From NCBI RefSeq assembly GCF_000715075.1, contig NC_134103.1, positions 76,695,519 to 76,759,518 on the forward strand: a stretch of 64,000 bases of DNA, in the 5' to 3' direction. This document shows positions 45,135 through 54,899 of this stretch, in pieces. The notes under the pieces were generated by a model. That model worked only from the letters and a program-made list of their open reading frames with translations. It was not told the DNA's origin and did not search any database. The position numbers and the translations under genes were made by a program. Each line of letters begins with the position of its first letter. Position 1 is the first letter of the stretch. This DNA is from Nicotiana tabacum. Its lineage: Eukaryota; Streptophyta; Magnoliopsida; Solanales; Solanaceae.

Positions 45135-46310
45135 CTAAGTGTGATTAGAAACTATAGAATATAATTCACTTTTAATGGCCTCTTTCCAAAAACTAGCATC
45201 TATTGACCTCATTGCTTCATTATATGTCTTCGGGTCTTCTTCTATTAAATAGATTGATACTAATTCGTCACTCAAAACATCAAAATTAATATTTTTAGTC
45301 AAGAAAGTAGTGATAAAGTCAGGACCAAAGCTAGCTTCAATTCTACGTCTATTACTCCTTCTAAGTTCATTTTCATGCTCATTAGCAGTAACACTAGAAA
45401 AAGGCAAAATATGAGAATTAACAGACATAGGTGTAGAAGCATTATTATGCACATCACTAGGCAAATTATTTTTCAATGAAAAAACATATTCAAAAATTTC
45501 TGCATCTCTAGATTCACAAACAAAACTATCATTCAAAGACATAAATCTATACGCAACACTATTTTGAGCATAACCAATAAAAATAGCATCAAAATTCTTG
45601 GGTCCAACAGTTACTTGTTTAAAATCAGGTAGACCAACCTTAGCCAAACATCCCCACACTTTAAGAATTTTCAAGTTAGGGGCAAACTATTACCATAACT
45701 CATACGGGGTTTTATTTAGCTTCTTATGAGGGACTTTATTAAGAACATAGAATGCAGATAAAATAGCTTCCCCCCACATATTATCAGATAAACCCGAACT
45801 CAAAAGCATAGAATTCATTATTTCCTTAAGGGTTCTATTTTTTCGTTCGGCTACACCATTTTGTTGGGGAGTATAGGGAGCACTAACCTCATATATAATA
45901 CCATTTTTCTCACAAAAGGCTTCTAGAGTATTAGTACTATATTCACCACCCCTGTCAGACCTAAGTCTCTTGATTTTTCTGTCTAATTGATTTTCTACTT
46001 CTACCTTGTATTTCAAAAACATGCTTTCAGCATCATCTTTTGACTTAAGAAGTTATAACTTAGTGTATCTAGAAAAGTCATCTACAAAGGTGATGTAGTA
46101 TTTTTTTCCACCCTTACTAACAGTGTTCTTGAAATCTGCTAAGTCTGAATGCACTAGTTCAAGTAATTCTGTCTTTCTACTAGTTACATTCTTAAAAGGC
46201 TTTTTGGTATGTTTTGCTTTTACACAAACAGGACACTTAGAAAAATTATCAACATTAACTGTAAAAATTAATTCCATTTTCAAGTCTTTTAATAGAAGCA
46301 ATATTAACAT
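45135..46310 (-). pseudogene. Copia E integrase
   Basis: 46053-46310: zinc-type CPVCVKAKHTKKPF, then LELVHSDLADF (first catalytic Asp) and YYITFVDDFSRYTKL. 45690-46022: KRLRSDRGGEYST (second Asp) and PQQNGVAERKNRTL (Glu), all three catalytic positions intact in separate frames. 45135-45674: C-terminal LKVWGCLAKVGLPD and FIGYAQNSVAYRF, leading into SFWKEAIKSELYSI of reverse transcriptase. Stops separate the three. Confidence 0.87.
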
Positions 46311-46776
46311 GACCTAGTCTACAATGCCACAAATCAATAGACTCATAAATATAAGCAGAATTGAAAGTACTAGTATTATTATTAATCTCTTGAGTGATGT
46401 TCAGTACAATTAAACCCCCACTAAGGTAACCCTTCCCAACAAAGTCTTTCCCACGAGAAATAACAACTTTATCAGATTCAAAAATAAGTTTAAGACCTAC
46501 TTTGTTGAGAAGCGCACCAGAAACTAAGTTTCTACAAAGGGAGGGTACATACAGAACATTGTTCAAGGCTAAGGTTTTTCCAGAAGTTAACTTAAATAGA
46601 ATTTTTCCTTTACCCATAACTCCAGCTCTAGTGGAGTTACCCATGTAGACACACTCGCCATCAGCAAATTCCTCAAAATCGTGAAACAACTCCTTGTTGG
46701 CGCAAAGGTGCCTTGAAGCGCCTGTGTCTAGTATACAGTCAGTCTTGTTAGCCACCATGTTCACCTCAATGACCAC
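46255..46776 (-). pseudogene. Copia E protease and pre-integrase domain
   Basis: Open for 173 codons. The active site CILDTGASRHLCANKELF is intact, followed by MGNSTRAGVMGKGKI, LNNVLYVPSLCRNLVS and the pre-integrase segment LWHCRLGHVNIASIKRLE. It overlaps the integrase zinc frame by a frame change near 46255-46310. Confidence 0.88.
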
Positions 46777-46839
46777 AACAACAATGACATCACCACCCTC
46801 AGTAAGGTTAGCTTGGACTGGAGCTTTTCCTCCTTGCTT

Positions 46840-47044
46840 TAAGATTTCTCCTTGTCTCTGGTTGCACTAAAAAAACTTGTGACCAATTGTGCCGCAGACA
46901 TAGCAAGGTTCTTTCGACTTTTGAATATGGCCCTCTGGCTTATTGAAGTAATTATGCTTCTTCACATGTCCTTTCTTCTATTTTCCTTTAAACCCGTCTT
47001 TCACAAAAGTACTAGAAGATTCCACAAGGTTAGCTTTAGAAGAA

Positions 47045-47091
<47 letters not shown>

Positions 47092-47748
47092 CATCTTATC
47101 CTTAAGCCGTTCAAACTCCTCGTCTTTGAGAAGGTTTTCTTCCTCAGTCCTCATGTGACTGATCAGTTCTTGAAGAGTTAAGTTTTTCTTCTTGTGTTTC
47201 AGTTGATTCCTGTAATCACTCCAGAAAGGTGGAAACTTTTCAAGTAGAACATTAGCCTGAAGAATCTCACACATCTCCATGCCTTCGTTCAAAACATCAG
47301 CAGTCAAGTTCTCATACTCGTGAACCTGCTCCATGATTGGCTTATCATCAACCATCTGAAACATGATACACTTTCCAACCATATACTTCTTTTTTCCCAC
47401 GTCATCTGCACCATATTTCTTCTCCAAATTGTCCCATATGACTTTAGCATATTTATAATTTATAAACAGATCAAAGAGAGGGTTAGTCATATGGTTAAGC
47501 ATATGCCCTCGAACAGTTTTATTATCCTTTTCAAATTTCTTCTTAGCAGCATCATCAGCAACAACAATAGTAGCAATATTAGAACTATCAGCAACAACAT
47601 TAGCAGGAGGTTTGGTGAACAACACGTAATCAACTACAAATTGTTCAAAGAAAATTAAAAGTTTCTGGGACCAGCGCTTATAATTGTTTCCATCTAAAGG
47701 CTCAAGCTTTGACATATCACAAAGTGTTTTGTTCAAAGTGGTAGCCAT
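46840..47748 (-). pseudogene. Copia E gag with (GA)n-encoded Leu-Ser repeat
   Basis: The 256-codon frame (46978-47748) starts MATTLNKTLCDMSKLEPLDG. It has a gag domain with NYKRWSQKLLIFFEQ, YKYAKVIWDNLEKKYGADD and LLEKFPPFWSDYRNQLKHKKKNLTL. Near residue 225 a (GA)n tract is translated as alternating Ser-Leu. After the frame ends, a zinc knuckle CYVCGTIGHKFF-stop-C is seen at about 46865-46905. Gag normally coats the element RNA. Confidence 0.87.
47048..47089. repeat. (GA)n microsatellite in Copia E gag
   Basis: About 20 uninterrupted GA units. Read on the minus strand they give a Leu-Ser dipeptide run in the gag frame, because CT repeats in any one frame alternate CTC/TCT. The normal SLS-type sequence has probably expanded by slippage. 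Confidence 0.9.
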
Positions 47749-47783
47749 TAGTCAATATTATATATAAAGAATCTCTTTTAAAT

Positions 47784-48599
47784 TGTAAGAAAAATGAGTA
47801 GATAATATTGACGAAGAACAAGAAGGAAGCAAGAACAACTTATCAAAAATACTATGTCATGGCAAGTCACTGCCTTGAAAGCGATTTCTGTCTGACTGGG
47901 TGCAAATTGTTAAGACCGGTCGCTCTCAAGGTTCCACAACACCTTCAAACACGTGCACTCGTGATTGAAAGTTTAGAATTTGCAAAAAATAATTGCCTAG
48001 AAATCGATTGAAGAAGAAGAAGAGAGCTGAAGGTGTTTTCTATGTCCCATTATTCATAAATAAGACTGCCTTTGCAAAGTTGTTGAACAGTTACAGATGA
48101 AGGAATTAATTTGTAGCTATTACAGAAATTAAAATGGGGCCGTTACAAAATTAACTACAACCGTTACAAGAATTAAACACAACTGTTACAAGAATTAAAT
48201 CATGGTTGTTACAAAGTAATAAATTGGACATTACAAAATCCGATTCAAAGAGAATGAATTTTGGTAAGCATGTATTTGTACACTTTTCTGGTAAGCTCAA
48301 AAAATAAAAAATAATTTTAGCAAAACCAAATTTGGATTAGGCCTCACGTATATCTCGCGCGCAGGGGGGGCAAATCGCCCCGTTTTGCCTTTAGGACTAA
48401 TTTTTCATGTGCGTGAGACCACTCCCTTTACTTGCTCTTTACAAGCCCAACAAAGAACAATTCAATATAAGGAAAAAAAAGGACTTTCCACAACCAATAA
48501 GGGACACTTTGTCTTTTACAAAAGACAAAGAAGTAAAGAAGAAAAATGGACCACAAAGAAATCTTTGGCTTTGCATTATCAAGTATAATAATACCAACA
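47784..48599 (-). repeat. Right LTR of Copia E
   Basis: 816 bp, matching 39561-40381. The coding strand reads TGTTGGTATTATTATACTTG at the outer end. Confidence 0.9.
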
Positions 48600-49602
48600 G
48601 GTTCAACTGCCTATAGTCCATACACATCCTCATCGAACCATCATTTTGTTTCTTCACGAACAACACGGACGCACCCCAAGGCGAGACACTAGGGCTAATG
48701 AATCCCTTATCAAGTAAATCTTGCAACTGCTCCTTCAGTTCCTTCAACTCAGGCGAGGCCATACAGTATGGTGGAATAGAAATGGGCTGAGTGTCCAAAA
48801 CCAAGTCAATACAGAAGTCAATATCTCTGTCGAGTGGCATCCCCGACAGATCTGCAGGAAACACCTCTGAAAACTCACGCACAACTGGTACCGAATCCAT
48901 GGAAGGAATATCCGCACTAGAATCGCGAATATAGGCCAAATAAGCTAGACATCTCTTCTTGACCATACGTCGAGCCTTCATATAAGAGATAACACTGCTG
49001 GTAGAATGGCCAAGAGTCCCTCTCCACTCTAATCGAGGCAACCCCGCCATGGCTAAGGTCGCCGTCTTGGTGTGACAATCCAATATAACATGATAAGGTG
49101 ACAGCCAATCCATGCCCAAAATAACATCAAAGTCTACCATATCAAGTAGTAAGAGATCTACACTAGTCTCAAGACTCCCAATAGTAATCACACACGAGCG
49201 ATAAACACGATCTACAATAATAGAATCTCCCACTGGTGTGGACACATACACATGAGCACTCAAAGAATCATGAGGCACAACCAGATATGAAGCAAAATAG
49301 GATGACACGTAGGAATAAGTAGAGTCCGGATCAAATATAACTAAAGCATCTCTATGGCAAACTGGAACAATACCTGTGATAACGACGTCATATGACTCGG
49401 CCTCAAGTCTAACTGGGAATGCATAAAAATGGGGTTGGGCTCCACCATCATGACCTCCACCTCTCGGACGGCCTCTAGTTGGCTGGCCTCCACCTTTAAC
49501 AGCCTGACCTCCACCTCTAATGGTCTGACCTCCACCTATGGCAGCCTGACCCCCGCCTCTAGCTAGCTGAGCAGGCGGTACAACAACTGGTGCCTGAACC
49601 AT
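48600..49602 (-). pseudogene. Gypsy C protease and reverse-transcriptase N-terminus
   Basis: Gly-rich GGGQ repeats (residues 16-40), protease active site FDPDSTYS, where element B has FDPGSTYS (the Gly is replaced by Asp, which should kill activity), [42 protein letters not shown], and reverse transcriptase to MRMCMDYRQLN. An extra residue (KKQNDGSMRM) sits in the usual KKKDGSMRM motif. After LN the frame enters the Copia E LTR. Confidence 0.88.
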
Positions 49603-50991
49603 TGCACGAGAACTCTGTTATGGCATGCTGCTCAACAATATCAGGCAGTACCTCCTGATGTGACCTGTACCCCCACACTCAAAACAACCTCCCGGCTACT
49701 GTGGCTATTGAGGCTGACCCGAACAAGCCAGATAACCACTGTGGTATCTCTAGATCAGAGGCGCACTAATAGGAGTTGATGGTGCATTGCAGGCTAGCTG
49801 CCCAGGACGAGATACATAAGGACCACGACTACCCGAATTACCATGAGATGCTTGAAGTGCTGACTAAAACGGCTTGGGAGGATGGCCTCTACCCAAAGTA
49901 CCCCTGCCTCTAGATGAGGCACCACTGAAACCTCCAAAATGACGAGGCCTCTTATCTGACACCGCCCCCCTCTCCTGACCACGAACCATCTCTATCTGTC
50001 TAGCAATCTCTACGGCCCTCTAAAAAGAAATATCATCTCAAGTCTCCTTGGCCATCTGTAGTCTGATACTGAAAGTGAGCCCATCAATGAATCTCCTTAC
50101 TCTCTCCCTCTCAGTAGGGAGCAAGATAATGATATGGCGAGCTAGGTCCATAATTCGAGTCTCATACTGGGTAATGGTCATGCTACCCTGCTGAAGGCGC
50201 TCAAACTGCCTGCGATACTCCTCTCTCAGAGTGAAAGAATGAACTTCTCTAGAAATAGCTATGAAACTGATCCTAGGTAAGTGAAGGCGAACCAGCTGGT
50301 CTGGTTAACACATAATCTCTCCACCATCTCTTGGCAGAACCAGTCATCTGGAACACTACAAAGTTGACCCAATGGTCTCAACAATACCCATGTTGCGCAA
50401 CACCTTGTGGCAACGGTCTAAGTAATTCTATGGTTCCTCAAAGGGTGTACCACTGAAATGAACAGAAAAGAGCTTGGTAAACTTATCCAGCCTCATCAAG
50501 GCCTTAGAAGACATATCGACCCTATTCCCCGCCTGGGCCACAACAACCGGTTGAACTACCCCAACTGGCTAGGCTGCTAGAGTCTGATATAGGGGAGCCA
50601 TCTACTCCAGACTGTGAGTAGCGGGAGTCTGTGCTCCTGCCCCAGCCTGAGAGACAGTTGGTGCAACTGGAAATATACCGGTCTGGGCCATACTCTCCAT
50701 AAGGCCCACCAAGCAAACTAGAGCGTCCTGAAGCATTGGAGTGGCTAAAAATCCCTCAGGGGCCTGAGCTAGTCCGACTGGTACGGTCTGAGCTAGGATC
50801 TCCTCCTCATGATCAATCTGAGGCTCCACTGCGGGTGCTGCTGCTCGAGCTCTAGGTTGAGATCTGCCTCTGGCTTGACCTCGGCCTCTACCCCTGGTAG
50901 TAGCTGCAATAGGGGGCTCCGGCTCCTGCCCGACTGTAGATGTTGTGCGTGTTCTCACACTCTGCGCGAGAGCAAGAATGGAATGATTCAA
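49603..50991 (-). pseudogene. Gypsy C gag, start codon lost
   Basis: 50602-50991 encodes the N-terminal VRTRTTSTVGQEPE and an Arg/Gly/Ala-rich region. The conserved ATGGTGAGAACACG of elements A and B is GTGTGAGAACACG here, so the initiator is gone. Central gag (50000-50500) and the zinc knuckle (about 49640-49690) are readable only in fragments with stops and frameshifts. Confidence 0.78.
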
Positions 50992-51149
50992 ACATCAATG
51001 ATAGAACAAAATCGCACGATAGGGAAAGAAAGAAGTGAATTTTTTCCTAAAACTCCATAGCCTTTGGAAGATAAGTACAGACGTCTCCGCACCGATTCTC
51101 CAGACTCTACTAAGCTTGCTCATGATTCGTGAGACCTAGGCAATCTAGT

Positions 51150-51161
51150 GCTCTGATACCA
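51150..51161 (-). other. Primer-binding site of Gypsy C
   Basis: Minus strand TGGTATCAGAGC, a perfect initiator-Met tRNA complement, three bases inside the right LTR. Confidence 0.9.
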
Positions 51162-51164
51162 ACT

Positions 51165-53684
51165 TGTCACGATCCAGAATCCCAACCTCAGAGTCATGAT
51201 GGCGTCTAACATCTACTTGCTAGGCAAGCCGACGTGGAACAGAAAATTTGCCGATTTTAACAATTTATAACAAGATATTAACAATAAAAACGATATAAGT
51301 CTGAAGTATAGTAAAATAATACCGAACAGCAAAGTCTAAATAAAACCCAGAAGCTGGTGTCACGAGTACATGAACATCTAAAGTGCTACAAACATGGTTG
51401 AACAAACTATACTGTTTTGAAACTTAATAAAACAGTAAAGGAAGGGAGGAAGGGGACTCCAAGGCAGCGGATACCGTACAATTGTACCTCAAGTCTCTGC
51501 CAGCGACTGAATCCGAGCAAAAGCTACTGAACGCCACTAGGACCAACTCCGGTATTTGCACAAGAAGTGCAAAGTGTAGTATGAGTACAACCAACCTCAT
51601 GTACTCTGTAAGTGCTGAGCCTAACCTCGACGAAGTAGTGACGAGGCTAAAGTGGTCCACTTACATTAACCTGTACGCAGTAATAATAATAATAACATGA
51701 AAGGAAAAGCAGGAAATGGAAGTAAAATAATTAATTTGTGAAAATGAACTCAAACCTCACTATCAGAAAGCCTAGAATAACAAGTCTCGTAATCTCATAT
51801 AAAAATGTTGAAACCAACACAACAATAACAATAATTATAACACACACAATCCATTGCGGCGCAATCCGATCCCACCATATCATCCGTTAATAATATCAAG
51901 TACCACGTATACAATCTGTTGTGGCGCGGAATCCGATCCCACCATATTATCATTTATCAACATCAATTTCTACGTATACAATCTATTGCAGCCCGCAATC
52001 CGATCCCGCCATATCATCATTTATCAACATCAAGTATTTGCCCTTATCTACCATTTCAATTCAATATCCTTCAATTTCTGTTGCAACATGCAACCCGATC
52101 CTCAAATAATTTTAATTAGCATAAATAATCCAATACTTAATTTACAAGAATTTCTACATCAAAGAGTAAAAGTACAAGGCAATAAAGGACCACATAATAA
52201 TCAAAGAATCTTTAAAATTCGAAGTTTCTACTTTACAAGTTTATCGGTGCCTAACAAACTCAACAACTCACGCAAATGAAACTACATCTTAGAATGCAAC
52301 AAATATTACAAAAATAATAGGACAAGTAAAGCATGTGACAATCAAGATGTGCAAGTAAAATAATTAAAGGCAAGTAGCAATTAAGCACGGATTCATGGAA
52401 GGGACGAACAATATAATACAAGAATAAATAAATTACAAGTAACTATTACGACATAGAAGTCAAATAAAGCATGTAACAATTAAGGCATGGGATAAGACAA
52501 TTCATGAAATAACGAGAAACATTGAAACAAATATCTTGACAGCGTATATACACTGGTCACCTTGCATATACGCTCTTTTCTCACATAATTCACACAACAC
52601 ATAGTTCAAAAATTCCTAATTCCCATAAGTCAAGGTTAGATCCAATATTTACCTCACTCTGCAATCAAATCAAAGCTCAACCGGGGTCTTTCCTCTAAAA
52701 TTCATCTCCAAACCAATCAAATCTAACAAAATATATTGCACGCGTTCGCGATGTTCTGTCTCCCCTAGCCATCGCGTTCGCAAACGTGGGCTTGCGTTCG
52801 CGTAGAACAAACCCCCATAATCCCTTACTCACTACGTTCGCGAGTGAAGGGTCGGGTTCGCGAAGATTAATCCCTTCGATGTTTCGCATTCGCGTAGAAG
52901 AAAAACCATCCCAGCCCAAGTTATCCTTCATGATCGCGGGAGTTGCTTCACGACCGCGAAGAACAAAACACCAGATATTAGAAAACGAGTTTAAGCTGCA
53001 ACCTCTAAGTCCAAAAATGACCTGTAGCCTATCCAAAACTCACCCGAGCCCCTCGGGCTCCAAATCAAACATGCACACAAGTGTAATAATATCATACGAA
53101 CTCGCTCGCGCGATAAAAATACCAAAATAACACCTAGAACTATGAATCGAGCATCAAAATGTATAAAATTTTTAACGAAACTTAAGAACTTTCAAATTTA
53201 CAACCGAGCGTCCGAATCGTGTCAAATCTACTCCGTTTTGAACCAAATTTTGCAGACAAGTCAATAATAGTAAAATAAACCTATACCAAGTCGCGGAACA
53301 GAAATCCAAACCCGATAGCTATAAATTCAACCTACGGTAAAACTTCAAAATTCTTTAGACCTTCAAATTACTAGTTTTCAATAAATCACGTTAGGGACTT
53401 TCGAATTCAATTCCGGGCATATGCCCAAGTCCCAAATCATGATACGGACCCACCGGGACCGTCAAAATACTGATCCGGGTCCGTTTACATAAATTGTTGA
53501 CCGTAGTCAACTCAAATCATTTTTAAGGTAAAAATTCACACTTTATTCAATTTTTTTCATAAAGACTTTCCGGAATAAGACACGGACTGTGCATGCAAAT
53601 CGAGGAATGCTAAACGGAACTAATCGAGATCTCGGAACACATAAATAAAGGCTAAAACTCAAAATGACCTATCGGGTCATCACA
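51165..53684 (-). repeat. LTR of Gypsy C
   Basis: 2,520 bp, plus-strand ends TGTCACGATCC and GGGTCATCACA. It holds a tandem array of about 65-bp units around ATCCGATCCC[A/G]CCATATCATC (51850-52110), related in position to the arrays of elements A and B, and a CpG palindrome cluster (CGCGTTCGCG, TTCGCGAAG) at 52740-52965. Confidence 0.88.
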
Positions 53685-54899
53685 ATAAAATTTGTATGAA
53701 AATTATATTTAAGTTGTATGATGTTGTAGATGTATTTAAATGGGTAAAAATAATGTATGAAAGTTGTAAATAAGTGTATACTATATAATTAGTTGTATGA
53801 AATTTATTTTTAGTATGTATATTGTTGTAGATATATCAATTTGTATTAAATTTGTACGAAATTTATTTTTATATTTGTATGTTATTGTCCAATATATTGT
53901 TCGACATGCCGAATTTGAATTCAAAGCCTTTAACTTTTTAATGGTTGTCAATGATGGAAAATAAAATACCCTCAAATTTTATTGATCGTCAAACAATTCG
54001 AACAATAATAGTGCAACAGGAACGAAAATTTCTTTCTATAGTCATGTGCTATGCAAAGAACTGAACTGAATAAATCAATTGAAGTCCAAGCTATTTTGGG
54101 CTTAGAAGAGTTATATACACAAGGACAAGGTCTTTATATTTTAATTCGAGGACCTTCATATGTTTTCCCCTAAAATCAAGAACTGCTCATTTCGTTTCCA
54201 AGCCATGAATATATTGTGCGGTTGTGCCATCTTCCATCGGCTCCATATCTATAATTTCATTCACAAATTTTATTGAGAGAGAGAGACGGTGAGAGAGAGT
54301 GATGAAGAAAGAAGGAAGGAAAAATTGATGAGAGAGACGACAGTGAATAGGGAAAGAGGAGAGGAGAGAAAAAAGAAAAATTATGTAACGAAATCCTCTA
54401 ATTTAAGATACTAATAATGGATCGTATATAATTTGTAAGTAATTCTTGTTTAGGGCGGGTTATATACAAAATTAGGACAATTTTGGTAAATAAGTTTCAA
54501 ATATTGTATAGGAAGGAAAAAATCGCTTTGTAATATATCAAACTAAATATTATAGTCCTATATCATGTATCCCTATATAATTAATCCAAGTATAATTTAT
54601 CTCTAAACCAAACGACCCCTAAGTTTCTTAATACAGGGACTCAATTGAAAATTACAACTAAATTAGGGACAAAACTATATAAACATAAGAAATTTCTAAC
54701 AACTGTTAACTTCTTAACATAATACTCTTTTAGCTCAGCGTACTATCATTTCATAACACAATAAGGACAAATTTAGTTTTTTTTTTTATATCTAACCGCA
54801 ACTAGTAACATATGCAAATCTGAACCATTTGTAAAAAATTTAGGGGCAAATTTGTACCTTTGCCATTTCACACAATAGATTCGATTATTTATCCAAAAC
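53685..54899. other. Intergenic region upstream of the PPR-SMR gene
   Basis: No gene seen. 53690-53900 is a degenerate repeat of TTGTATGAAA/TTGTAGAT-type units, probably an old MITE. 54274-54375 is GA-rich low-complexity sequence. 54605-54622 (AAACCAAACGACCCCTAA) looks like the right terminus of a PIF/Harbinger-type MITE, as at 61591-61604, without a visible partner. The last few hundred bases should include the gene's promoter, but no motif stands out. Confidence 0.45.

Larger units (their letters stand above)
39561..48599 (-). mobile_element. Ty1/Copia LTR retrotransposon E, nested in Gypsy C
   Basis: LTRs of 821 bp (39561-40381) and 816 bp (47784-48599), running TGTAAGAAAAATG to AATACCAACA on the plus strand. 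The element is 9,039 bp including a nested 2.8-kb solo LTR. Flanks TATTC and GGTTC agree at only 3 of 5 bases, but the interrupted Gypsy reverse-transcriptase frame rejoins exactly. Internal order gag, protease, integrase, reverse transcriptase, RNase H. I see no clear PBS; gag starts only about 35 bp from the LTR. Multiple stops. Confidence 0.92.
48600..53684 (-). mobile_element. Ty3/Gypsy element C, 5' half with LTR (truncated)
   Basis: Right LTR 51165-53684 (biological 5' LTR), PBS 51150-51161, gag, protease and the start of reverse transcriptase. The element continues at 39376-39560 beyond Copia E and is then truncated, so no second LTR exists in the window. Total remaining about 5.3 kb. 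Internal sequence is close to element B; the LTR ends (TGATGACCC, TCGTGACA) are B-like but most of the LTR differs. Confidence 0.88.

Noticed and set aside
46852..47181. Plus-strand frame with an Arg-Glu dipeptide run (RERERERE)
   Set aside because: It is the antisense reading of the (GA)n tract and gag of Copia E.
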